DNA of 64,000 nucleotides, taken from contig OX465286.1 of the NCBI GenBank assembly GCA_949987705.1, forward strand, positions 15,451,676 to 15,515,675, given 5' to 3'. The notes below the pieces were generated by a model. It worked only from the letters and a program-made list of their open reading frames with translations, did no database searches and was not told where the DNA came from. Positions 46,093-58,000 of this stretch are shown piece by piece. Position 1 is the first letter of the stretch. Each line of letters starts with the position of its first letter. This DNA is from Thereva unica. Lineage: Eukaryota; Arthropoda; Insecta; Diptera; Therevidae. Made by a program: the position numbers and the translations under genes.

Positions 46093-47213
46093 ATTTACGT
46101 AAATATAAAAAAATTAATAAAGTAACATAACAGTGAAGAGTTGGATTTAAAACAAAAACAATATTTACTTACCTTTTGAAATTATTACCAATTTTCATTT
46201 GATATGACCGCACAACACAAATACAAATAGGCAAACTGCCAGTTACGAGCTACTGCTACTGAAATTTCAGTTTTGTCATTAACGTGCTATTGTTTTTGCC
46301 AAAGGCGGGAAATGTATCGATGATTGAAGTAGGCTATAAGATTACATAGGAGACGGCACAGTGTCTGAATTGAAAGCAACAAAATTCCCATTTTGGCTAA
46401 AAATGTTAGTTACGAGGTCCTGCGGCACGTCCTCGATTGGAGTTGAAGGCGCAAATTAGCTGTTGATTTAATATTACTAAAGAAATAAAAATAAAAAAAA
46501 TCCAACACACCTTTTATTACTTTGATTATATTAATTTTAATTGTTTCTTTTTTATTTTTTGTTTTTTTTTTGTTTTTTTTTTTTTTTTACTTAACAAAAC
46601 GAATTCTTAAAATATCACAATAAAAACTTAAAAATCTACACGAAATTATTTCATTATTATTTGTTTAATTTGTGTTTACTAATTTTCTCTTGTGTTGTGA
46701 AATTACTTTAAGAAAATGAAAACGTAAATTAGTTATGAAGTTTAAAAAGTAATAATATTAATATAGTGAAGAAGTAATAATAATAATAATAATGAAAAAA
46801 TTGTAATTGTAAAAAAATTGTATTTTCTTTGTTCATATCAGTACGAGTTTTTCCTTTACATACTAAAAAAGAAATGAATAGTGTTTTTTTTTTCTTTAGC
46901 TTAATTTTTAATAATTTTAACACATAATTCTTGTTAATTTTTTTTTTTTTTTGGTTTTAGTCCATCTCAGAAATGTTGACGTTTAGTTTTGGGTTTTTTT
47001 TGTGTGTATATTTGAATTTTTACAATTGGTAACTTTTACTTTCTGTTGTTATTTTTTTTATTTTATATTCATTTTTATTTATAAATGAACATTGAATTTG
47101 TTTTATCACTAAAGAATACTTTTCTCTACGTATTTACGTATTTTTTAAACATAGCCAGTTTACATAATATTTGTTTTTTTTTTTTTTGGTAGGTATATAT
47201 TTAATATAATCAC

Positions 47214-48168
47214 GCCGATTATACAACTCGCCGGATTAACCGCGGAGGGAATTTTATATAGATTTGACGTTTTGGTGTATTATAGAATACGCCGAATGAA
47301 AAATGACCGAATGACGGTAATACAGTGTGAAAAATTGTTATTATAGAATCCCCGCTCGTGAAACGCATTCCATACAAAAATTGTCACATTACAAATCGGC
47401 TACTGCGTATGTGAAAAATTTCGGTTTAGTTTTCATTTGCCATGAAGACTAATAAAATGTGAGTTTAAATGTTTTTAATTTAATTATACTATTAATTATA
47501 AACAAAATATGTTCAAAAATAATTTTTTTTTACAGAAAACAAACAACGAACCGATACTGTTGGTTGTGCCATGCAAAATGATCCTGACCGACACCGTTAT
47601 GGTATCTGACTTCTGCTAAAAATCTTACGACACGCTGGCAATTTAAATTCTGGAGTTAGTGAGGATGATTTTACCACCACCGGTGGTAATTTAGTTTTCA
47701 CAGTCCTTTTAAAACATAACTAAAAGCGGCTTTGCTTAGTCTGAAGTTTTTTTTTTTTTATAAATCTCAAAATAAATGACAACAATGGTTTTAGGAACTA
47801 TGAACATAAACAAAACCAAATTTCAGAAAATTTTTACTCACTGGACGTTTGGTAACTGGAAAATGTCTTAGCACATATTTCGGATTGTTTTCCGAGTTTC
47901 TTTCCTGTTATTCTCCTCGTCTAAATTAAAATAAAACCTAATGGTATCCATAATTACGTACTAAAAACACTTAATTTTTGGCACTTAGATATTTATTTTT
48001 CTAAGGATTGGCGAAAATATCGTGGAAAATTTGACAGCTAGTGGTGAAATTGCAGTTTCAGTGCGGATCGATAATGCAGAATTCCGTTGGATTCTATAAT
48101 GCAAATATTTTCAAATGCGGATCGGATTTTCTCCCGCTGCAGTAAATCCGGCGAGTTGTATAATCGGC
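47214..48168. mobile_element. Non-autonomous TIR DNA transposon, copy 2
   Basis: The same 955 bp element as at 19853-20807, with identical terminal inverted repeats. It is present because the spacer was duplicated, not by a second transposition, since its flanks are also identical. Confidence 0.85.
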
Positions 48169-48682
48169 ATGAATTTTTAATGAAAACTATTTTATTTTTT
48201 GGCTCGATTTTTTTTTTGTTTTTACTCCATTTCCTTTTTTCTCTTTGTTTCTAAAGAATACACACCATTTTTAAAATAATACATTTTTCTTAATTAATTT
48301 TATTTTTTCAAAACATTTCTGCAATTTTATCTTTTTTCTTAAATAAAATAATGTTTTCTTTTTTTTTTTTCTTTGCAATATATAATATATAATTAAATCA
48401 ATTTTGTTTTCTCTTGTTTTTATGATAAAAGTTGTTGTTTTTTTTTGTTGTTGTTTTAAGATTTAGTCAATATCATGAAATCTTAGTATCGCACGTCCGG
48501 GTATTTCAGATGCACATAATTTTCGGACAACTTCTGGTGCTTGTTCGCATGGGAATACTGAATGTGGTGGCGGTTCAATCTGTAATTAATAATTAAATTT
48601 CGTTTATTATCATTCATTCGGCCAAAACAATAATAAGCTCATCAGGTAGCCAAGGAGGAAGCGAAGGTGGAGTAGGCATTAT

Positions 48683-48719
48683 CAGTGGCGTAGCAAGAAA
48701 TATTTTCAGGGGGGGGGGG
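48683..48719 (+). other. hAT-like terminus and 11-G run, copy 2
   Basis: CAGTGGCGTAGCAAG followed by eleven G, the same as at 21321-21357. The unchanged length of an unstable G run in both copies fits a very recent duplication. Confidence 0.25.
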
Positions 48720-49593
48720 ATTAAATAGATATTTATTTATTTATTTATTCGTCTACAGAAAAAATTCTTACAGACTACTAGCAAACAAATGTTATATTTT
48801 AAATATTAACTAAAATGTGTCAATTACAACCAATTTTTTATTTTCACAAAATACATATCGTCGGGTCTATGGCAAAACCATGAATGTGCTTTTTGGCAAT
48901 TTTGAGTTATGCATTTCACAGTGCGCCGAATTTCTTAAAGAACAATTGGCCAAAACCGCCAATGTGAAATTCCACTTTATGCCAAATTCAAAATTTCATT
49001 TTTCTGAATCTCCTGAAAATTAAGTAATTGCAAAATGCGTTACGCCAAAATCATGAATGTGCACATTCGTTGTTCTGGTGTAACGGAAATCTTCAGCATG
49101 ATGTAAATATTGTTTTTATGGTGAAATTGAAAACCTACAGCTGGGCATGATAGGGCTTGTTCAATCCAGCACAGACTTATTTGTTTACTTTTTTTTTTTG
49201 TTTTTTTTTTTTGAAGTTCTGAAGAACTTTTATTCATTGCAACAGTTTCCTTAATAGAGGGCAGTTGAGGTTTTGTGGAAAATTTACGAATTTGCAAATT
49301 TGATTGAATTAACTAAGTTAAAGTTTAATGAAAATTACAATGGCAAGTCATGGAGCATTGTGTCTGTCTTTAGCTCTCCAGAAGAAAGTAATTTCAAACG
49401 TGAATGATGCCGGCAGGTAGGGAAAATAATTGGTATTTGAATAACTTATAATCTTCGTGCTTTATTTTGAAGCGAGTAGCACTGTTCAGGGAGAAGATAC
49501 AATTAAGCAAAAAAAAAATGATGGTTTTAACAAAAAGCTAAGTAGGTTTTGTTTTGATTACAATCATTTGGATACTAATTGCATTTTCCGTAA

Positions 49594-50551
49594 ATAGGGA
49601 AAATCAGCAAAGAATTACCTTGTCCTTCCCAGGCTTTTGATAGTGATGAAGACGCCATGGACTTTAGTCCTTTAGTTTCATCATACAGTCCAAGTTCTTC
49701 ATATGATTCGGAGCCAGGTGAAAGTGAAGCTGAGAACGCTGTCAGTTCCTCAAATATTCCCAAGAAACTAACATCAAATAAGGAAGGATGGAAGAAGAGC
49801 ATCAGAAAAATTAAAAGGGCTAAAGATGAGGCCTACGTTGGATCAAAGGGTGCTCAATGACTGGCTAAACCTACATATGTTATGCTCACCTTGCAATGGA
49901 AAATCAAAACATGTTAAATGCAATAAAATCAGTGAAGAAAGCAGAAAAATATTGTGTGAAAAATTTCGTGGAATGGCTAGTATCGATGATCAACGGAGTT
50001 TCATTAATATGCATTGAAAACAAGCCAAAAGCACGAACAACGAGGAATTTGACTGAATCGCGACGAAGCTTTACCATAAATTATTATTTAACGGTTGACA
50101 GTCAACGAATAAAGGTATGCCGAAGGTTTTTTTTAGCAACTTTTAATATTACGGACTCCCTCATGAGGAGCGTTCTTGCAAAAACGACCTCCCAAGGATG
50201 CCTTGAGAAAGATAAACGGGGCAAGCATCCGCCACACAATAAACTGCCTCAAACTGAAAAAGAGTACTTAGAGAAGCATATAGCTTCTTTTCCTGCAGTA
50301 GAGAGTCACTACTGTCGTAAATCGACAAGTAAAAAGTACTTAGATTCATCTCTGAATATGCAAATAGATGAATGCAGAAAGAACAGTTTGAAACCGGTAT
50401 GCATAAGCAAATACAGGCAAGTTTTCAAAGGATACAATTTAGGATTTTTTAATCCAAAGAAAGATCAGTGCAAGTTCTGCTTAGCTTACAAAGCCAAAGC
50501 AGAAAAACAGGAGGAAGAGAAATCAAATTTTGAATTGCACATACATATATT
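49594..50551 (+). pseudogene. Frameshifted transposase-like protein remnant, copy 2
   Basis: Same three-frame remnant as at 22231-23188, with the same frameshifts and the same 3' loss at a poly-T tract. Sharing of both frameshifts shows the gene was already dead before the duplication. Confidence 0.55.
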
Positions 50552-50710
50552 TTTTTTTTTTATGTGACACACTAGAGACTTAGGGTAGGCCCCTTTGTAC
50601 TGTCGACCATGTATTTTATTTATTTTTTTTTTTTTTGAAATGTCGAACAGCAGCTCTAGTCGGAAGATAGAGAGAGAAGTGAAAGAAAGAACTGTCACAA
50701 CCTAGCTGCG

Positions 50711-51038
50711 GTATTTTTTTTATTTTTTATTTCACCTACTCCCAACCATTTCGCGACTCTGACATCGGGGCATCGAGAACAACTCGCTGGAGTGTTATGC
50801 CTCCTGAAACGAGTTGAATCTCATCAACCAACCGATGACATGCGCTTGTGGAGCGGGGAAGAGAACCTAGTGAAGGCTATGACAGGAGGAATCAGGAATG
50901 CAAAGAGGGGAGAAGAAAGAAGGAAAGTTATGTAGGCGGGAAATTGGGAAAGGCTAGGACCGTGGCACCGCCGGGAATCGAACCCGGGACCTCTGGGGAT
51001 AGTAGTCAGGCGCCTTACCCCTAGACTACCGAGGCCCA
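50711..51038 (-). mobile_element. tRNA-derived SINE, copy 2
   Basis: Same SINE as at 23349-23676; the A-rich tail is one base shorter. The B box lies at 50975-50983 and the A box at 51018-51028 on the minus strand, both unchanged. Confidence 0.85.
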
Positions 51039-51345
51039 CGTAGCTAAGTGTAGCTAAGAAAGTGTCCGCTCGTCGAGAAAGGGACTTAGATAAAGAAGCA
51101 TCCCAATCTAATAAAAAATAGTATCATTCAATCGTATTAATGATGCCAAAAGGGCCAAGCGGCGAGATTTACTACATGCGTAAATTGGCAGTATACAATC
51201 TCACGGCGTACAACCTTGGAAACCAGAAAGTCTTATGTTACTTATGGGATAAAACTCCGCCTTCGTCTGGTCCCAAGCCCAGAGTGTGAAAGGAGGAGGG
51301 TTGTCGACCTGCCGAGTTGATCGTAAAAACTAGGCAAGAAACCGC

Positions 51346-51771
51346 ATGGATACACGAACTAATCATTCACGAAATAATGCTACTGCATCCGGGGCAGCCG
51401 ATGCGCCAGCGCTGGGGACCAGGGATGCTGGTGAGAAGTGGGTTACTGGCCGAACACCCAAATTAGTCACACCGAAAAGGGAATTAAAATTCGCTGCGTG
51501 GAATGTACGAACAGGACATCACGTTGGTCAAAAGGAAATCATAGCAATGGAATTGTTGAAATGCAAAATATCAATTGCTGCGCTAACGGAACTACGGCTT
51601 ACCGGATCCGGGATATTGACAATCGTCCCGCCAACAATCGACGAAACGATGATGCTTTACTATTACGGTGGTGAGAAAAGAGAGGCCGGCGTCGGCTTTA
51701 TGGTCGACCGACGCACAGTGGCGATATTTTTGATATTTCACCCAAATTACTCTAGAGGTCGTAATTTTTAA
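51346..51771 (+). pseudogene. Non-LTR retrotransposon APE endonuclease fragment, copy 2
   Basis: Same 141-codon fragment as at 23984-24409, with the WNVRTG, TELRL and GVGFMV blocks and the same loss of everything downstream. Confidence 0.7.
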
Positions 51772-52436
51772 GTTCTTGAATTTACCTATCGATCCCTCTA
51801 GCCGGATTTTAAATTTCATTTTCATTTTTTTTAAATTTTTAACAAAAAGTCTCATTTTTTCAAAAAAATACAATTTTTTCTATTCAATTTACTCTAACGC
51901 GCCGAAAATTTGAGTTTCCGTACTCATGTTTTTTTTAAAATGTTCGTCTTTTAGTTAGCTATTAATCTGTCTAAATGAATTTTTGATATAGTTTTAGAAA
52001 ACCGTTAAAATTACTGTCAAATATCAAATCAATCAGTTCGAAATTTTTTGGTAGAGGTTTACATATCACCCTGTATTTTTGTAACCCTGTGAGAGATTTT
52101 CTTGAATAAGGCCCCAATCTACGCAGAATACCCCCGCCTATGTGAAACGGTAAAAGTTAAGGCTTAAACCCACCAACTTCCAGAGTTATGTGTCGTCAAA
52201 GTCAAAATTTTGTTTTTTTCTTCATTAAAATTTCAACTTCAACCACCTTTTTCTCCAAAAAAAAGTAGCTAATTGATATTTTTTTATTACAAAATTGGAA
52301 AGCTTGGACAATTTCCTATGAATAATGTTCAACAACTTTTATGCTACGGCCTATAGTTTTGAAGCTATAAGCAATTTTAATGCTAAAAATGGCCTTATTT
52401 GGTACTTTTAGACATAACCTCAGGTTATTGGGAACT

Positions 52437-55038
52437 GAATGCGGCAATGCGGGAATGCGGCAATGCGGGAATGCGAGAATGCGGGAATGCGGCAATGCGG
52501 GAATGCGGGAATGCGGCAATGCGGGAATGCGGCAATGCGGGAATGCGGCAATGCGGGAATGCGGGAATGCCGCAATGCGGGAATGCGGCAATGCGGGAAT
52601 GCGGCAATGCGGGAATGCGGCAATGCGGGAATGCGGCAATGCGGGAATGCGGCAACGCGGCAATGCGGCAACGCGGCAATGCGGGAATGCGGGAATGCGG
52701 GAATGCGGCAATGCGGGAATGCGGCAATGCGGGAATGCGGCAATGCGGGAATGCGGCAATGCGGGAATGCGGGAATGCGGCCATGCGGGAATGCGGCAAT
52801 GCGGGAATGCGGCAATGCGGCAATGCGGGAATGCGGGAATGCGGCAATGCGGGAATGCGGCAATGCGGGAATGCGGGAATGCGGCAATGCGGGAATGCGG
52901 GAATGCCGCAATGCGGGAATGCGGGAATGCGGCAATGCGGCAATGCGGGAATGCGGCAATGCGGGAATGCGGCAATGCGGGAATGCGGGAATGCAGCAAT
53001 GCGGCAATGCGGGAATGCGGCAATGCGGGAATGCGGGAATGCGGCAATGCGGGAATGCGGCAATGCGGGAATGCGGGAATGCGGCAATGCGGCAATGTGG
53101 GAATTGCCGCATTCCCGCATTGCCGCATTGCCGCATTCCCGCATTCCCGCATTGCGGCATTCCCGCATTCCCGCATTGCCGCATTCCCGCATGGCCGCAT
53201 TCCCGCATTGCCGCATTCCCGCATTCCCGCATTGCCGCATTCCCGCATTCCCGCATTGCCGCATTCCCGCATTGCCGCATTGCCGCATTGCCGCATTCCC
53301 GCATTCCCGCATGGCCGCATTCCCGCATTCCCGCATGGCCGCATTCCCGCATTCCCGCATTCCCGCATTGCCGCATTCCCGCATTGCCGCATTCCCGCAT
53401 TGCCGCATTGCGGCATTCCCGCATTCCCACATTGCCGCATTCCCGCATTCCCGCATTGCCGCATTCCCGCATTCCCGCATTGCCGCATTGCCGCATTCCC
53501 GCATTCCCGCATTCCCGCATTGCCGCATTCCCGCATTCCCGCATTGCCGCATTCCCGCATTGCCGCATTGCCGCATTCCCGCATTGCCGCATTCCCGCAT
53601 TGCCGCATTGCCGCATTCCCGCATTCCCGCATTGCGGCATTCCCGCATTCCCGCATTCCCGCATTGCCGCATTCCCGCATTGCCGCATTGCCGCATTCCC
53701 GCATTGCCGCATTCCCGCATTCCCGCATTCCCGCATTCCCGCATTGCGGCATTCCCGCATTGCCGCATTGCGGCATTCCCGCATGGCCGCATTCCCGCAT
53801 GGCCGCATTCCCGCATTGCCGCATTCCCGCATTCCCGCATTGCCGCATTCCCGCATTGCCGCATTCCCGCATTGCCGCATTGCCGCATTCCCGCATTGCC
53901 GCATTGCCGCATTCCCGCATTGCGGCATTCCCGCATTCCCGCATTTGCGGCAATGCGGGAATGCGGGAATGCCGCAATGCGGCAATGCGGGAATGCGGGA
54001 ATGCGGCAATGCGGCAATGCGGGAATGCGGGAATGCGGCAATGCCGCAATGCGGCAATGCGGCAATGCGGGAATGCGGGAATGCGGGAATGCGGCAATGC
54101 GGGAATGCGGCAATGCGGGAATGCGGCAATGCGGGAATGCGGGAATGCGGCAATGCGGCAATGCGGGAATGCGGCAATGCGGGAATGCGGCAATGCGGGA
54201 ATGCGGGAATGCCGCAATGCGGGAATGCGGCAATGCGGGAATGCGGGAATGCGGCAATGCGGCAATGCGGGAATGCGGGAATGCGGGAATGCGGCAATGC
54301 GGCAATGCGGGAATGCGGCAATGCGGGAATGCGGCAATGCGGGAATGCGGCAACGCGGCAATGCGGCAACGCGGCAATGCGGGAATGCGGGAATGCGGGA
54401 ATGCGGCAATGCGGGAATGCGGCAATGCGGGAATGCGGCAATGCGGGAATGCGGCAATGCGGGAATGCGGGAATGCGGCCATGCGGGAATGCGGCAATGC
54501 GGGAATGCGGCAATGCGGCAATGCGGGAATGCGGGAATGCGGCAATGCGGGAATGCGGCAATGCGGGAATGCGGGAATGCGGCAATGCGGGAATGCGGGA
54601 ATGCCGCAATGCGGGAATGCGGGAATGCGGCAATGCGGCAATGCGGGAATGCGGCAATGCGGGAATGCGGCAATGCGGGAATGCGGCAATGCGGGAATGC
54701 GGGAATGCGGGAATGCGGCAATGCGGGAATGCGGCAATGCGGCAATGTGGGAATGCGGCAATGCGGGAATGCGGCAATGCGGGAATGCGGGAATGCCGCA
54801 ATGCGGGAATGCGGCAATGCGGGAATGCGGGAATGCGGCAATGCGGGAATGCGGCAATGCGGCAATGCGGGAATGCGGCAATGCGGGAGTGCGGCAATGC
54901 GGGAATGCCGCAATGCGGGAATGCGGCAATGCGGCAATGCGGGAATGCGGCAATGCGGGAATGCGGCAATGCGGGAATGCGGGAATGCCGCAATGCGGGA
55001 ATGCGGCAATGCGGGAATGCGGGAATGCGGCAATGCGG
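52437..55038. repeat. Octanucleotide minisatellite, copy 2, expanded, with inverted core
   Basis: Same GCGG(G/C)AAT family and same flanks as 25075-26042, but 2602 bp long, that is 1634 bp longer. It has three parts: plus orientation 52437-53104, inverted 53105-53945, plus orientation 53946-55038. Its start matches the start of copy 1 for over 200 bp and its end matches the end of copy 1. Six-frame open reading of up to 946 codons crosses all three parts and is a consequence of the unit having no stops on either strand. Confidence 0.97.
53105..53945 (-). repeat. Inverted block inside the minisatellite
   Basis: 841 bp in which the units read ATTCCCGC/ATTGCCGC. The left switch sits in GCGGCAA..TTGCCGC (arms 53089-53095 and 53104-53110). 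The right switch sits in CCCGCATT-TGCGGC-AATGCGGG (53938-53959, 8 bp arms, 6 base loop). Both junctions therefore form perfect small hairpins, and the block can pair with hundreds of bases on either side. Confidence 0.95.
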
Positions 55039-58000
55039 GGATTGAATTCACAGCCTCCCTGGGAGGTCCCTAACAATTTCCCATCCAAAAAAGGGCCACT
55101 CCAGAATTTTCCCAAAACCGGAAAATTTTCAAAGGGGTACCCCTTGGGATATTTTTGGTCGATTTCACGAAAGTGCTGGGATCTTAATGAATGGGGTATC
55201 GTTGGAAAGGGCTCGCTCCCCCGAGTTCAGCGCACTTGATTTGGTCCAGAAATTCCAAGGGGTTCGGGAGATATCCCCTCTTTTGTGATTTCCCCAAGGG
55301 GGCGGGGGCTGCAGAATGCCCATTATCTCGAGAAATACTGGTCAGCCCGGGGTGGGATTGAATTCACAGCCTCCCTGGGAGGTCCCTAACAATTTCCCAT
55401 CCAAAAAAGGGCCACTCCAGAATTTTCCCAAAACCGGAAAATTTTCAAAGGGGTACCCCTTGGGATATTTTTGGTCGATTTCACGAAAGTGCTGGGATCT
55501 TAATGAATGGGGTATCGTTGGAAAGGGCTCGCTCCCCCGAGTTCAGCGCACTTGATTTGGTCCAGAAATTCCAAGGGATTCGGGAGATATCCCCTCTTTT
55601 GTGATTTCCCCAAGGGGGCTGCAGAATGCCCATTATCTCGGGAAATACTGGTCAGCCCGGGGTGGGATTGAATTCACAGCCTCCCTGGGAGGTCCCTAAC
55701 AATTTCCCATCCAAAAAAGGGCCACTCCAGAATTTTCCCAAAACCGGAAAATTTTCAAAGGGGTACCCCTTGGGATATTTTTGGTCGATTTCACGAAAGT
55801 GCTGGGATCTTAATGAATGGGGTATCGTTGGAAAGGGCTCGCTCCCCCGAGTTCAGCGCACTTGATTTGGTCCAGAAATTCCAAGGGATTCGGGAGATAT
55901 CCCCTCTTTTGTGATTTCCCCAAGGGGGCTGCAGAATGCCCATTATCTCGGGAAATACTGGTCAGCCCGTGGGATTGAATTCACAGCCTCCCTGGGAGGT
56001 CCCTAACAATTTCCCATCCAAAAAAGGGCCACTCCAGAATTTTCCCAAAACCGGAAAATTTTCAAAGGGGTACCCCTTGGGATATTTTTGGTCGATTTCA
56101 CGAAAGTGCTGGGATCTTAATGAATGGGGTATCGTTGGAAAGGGCTCGCTCCCCCGAGTTCAGCGCACTTGATTTGGTCCAGAAATTCCAAGGGATTCGG
56201 GAGATATCCCCTCTTTTGTGATTTCCCCAAGGGGGCTGCAGAATGCCCATTATCTCGGGAAATACTGGTCAGCCCGGGGTGGGATTGAATTCACAGCCTC
56301 CCTGGGAGGTCCCTAACAATTTCCCATCCAAAAAAGGGCCACTCCAGAATTTTCCCAAAACCGGAAAATTTTCAAAGGGGTACCCCTTGGGATATTTTTG
56401 GTCGATTTCACGAAAGTGCTGGGATCTTAATGAATGGGGTATCGTTGGAAAGGGCTCGCTCCCCCGAGTTCAGCGCACTTGATTTGGTCCAGAAATTCCA
56501 AGGGATTCGGGAGATATCCCCTCTTTTGTGATTTCCCCAAGGGGGCTGCAGAATGCCCATTATCTCGGGAAATACTGGTCAGCCCGGGGTGGGATTGAAT
56601 TCACAGCCTCCCTGGGAGGTCCCTAACAATTTCCCATCCAAAAAAGGGCCACTCCAGAATTTTCCCAAAACCGGAAAATTTTCAAAGGGGTACCCCTTGG
56701 GATATTTTTGGTCGATTTCACGAAAGTGCTGGGATCTTAATGAATGGGGTATCGTTGGAAAGGGCTCGCTCCCCCGAGTTCAGCGCACTTGATTTGGTCC
56801 AGAAATTCCAAGGGGTTCGGGAGATATCCCCTCTTTTGTGATTTCCCCAAGGGGGCTGCAGAATGCCCATTATCTCGAGAAATACTGGTCAGCCCGGGGT
56901 GGGATTGAATTCACAGCCTCCCTGGGAGGTCCCTAACAATTTCCCATCCAAAAAAGGGCCACTCCAGAATTTTCCCAAAACCGGAAAATTTTCAAAGGGG
57001 TACCCCTTGGGATATTTTTGGTCGATTTCACGAAAGTGCTGGGATCTTAATGAATGGGGTATCGTTGGAAAGGGCTCGCTCCCCCGAGTTCAGCGCACTT
57101 GATTTGGTCCAGAAATTCCAAGGGATTCGGGAGATATCCCCACTTTTGTGATTTCCCCAAGGGGGCTGCAGAATGCCCATTATCTCGGGAAATACTGGTC
57201 AGCCCGGGGTGGGATTGAATTCACAGCCTCCCTGGGAGGTCCCTAACAATTTCCCATCCAAAAAAGGGCCACTCCAGAATTTTCCCAAAACCGGAAAATT
57301 TTCAAAGGGGTACCCCTTGGGATATTTTTGGTCGATTTCACGAAAGTGCTGGGATCTTAATGAATGGGGTATCGTTGGAAAGGGCTCGCTCCCCCGAGTT
57401 CAGCGCACTTGATTTTGTCCAGAAATTCCAAGGGGTTCGGGAGATATCCCCTCTTTTGTGATTTCCCCAAGCGGGGCTGCAGAATGCCCATTATCTCGGG
57501 AAATACTGGTCAGCCCGGGGTGGGATTGAATTCACAGCCTCCCTGGGAGGTCCCTAACAATTTCCCATCCAAAAAAGGGCCACTCCAGAATTTTCCCAAA
57601 ACCGGAAAATTTTCAAAGGGGATATTTTTGGTCGATTTCACGAAAGTGCTGGGATCTTAATGAATGGGGTATCGTTGGAAAGGGCTCGCTCCCCCGAGTT
57701 CAGCGCACTTGATTTGGTCCAGAAATTCCAAGGGATTCGGGAGATATCCCCTCTTTTGTGATTTCCCCAAGGGGGCTGCAGAATGCCCATTATCTCGGGA
57801 AATACTGGTCAGCTCGGGGTGGGATTGAATTCACAGCCTCCCTGGGAGGTCCCTAACAATTTCCCATCCAAAAAAGGGCCACTCCAGAATTTTCCCAAAA
57901 CCGGAAAATTTTCAAAGGGGTACCCCTTGGGATATTTTTGGTCGATTTCACGAAAGTGCTGGGATCTTAATGAATGGGGTATCGTTGGAAAGGGCTCGCT

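Larger units (their letters stand above)
46093..52436. other. Duplicated spacer, copy 2
   Basis: A nearly exact copy of 18733-25074, in the same orientation. It carries the same element remnants at offsets of 27360 to 27363 and differs only by homopolymer length and one substitution that I could see. It is preceded by full satellite (array C) instead of the short fragment B, so the left limit of the duplication lies within satellite sequence. Confidence 0.97.

Noticed and set aside
52316..55239. Very long open frames (up to 946 codons, four or more overlapping on both strands) across the minisatellite
   Set aside because: They exist because the 8 bp unit lacks stops in all frames on both strands; they run on into satellite or AT-rich flank until the first chance stop. 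Different frames give the same peptide repeat and the inverted core swaps one repeat for the other.
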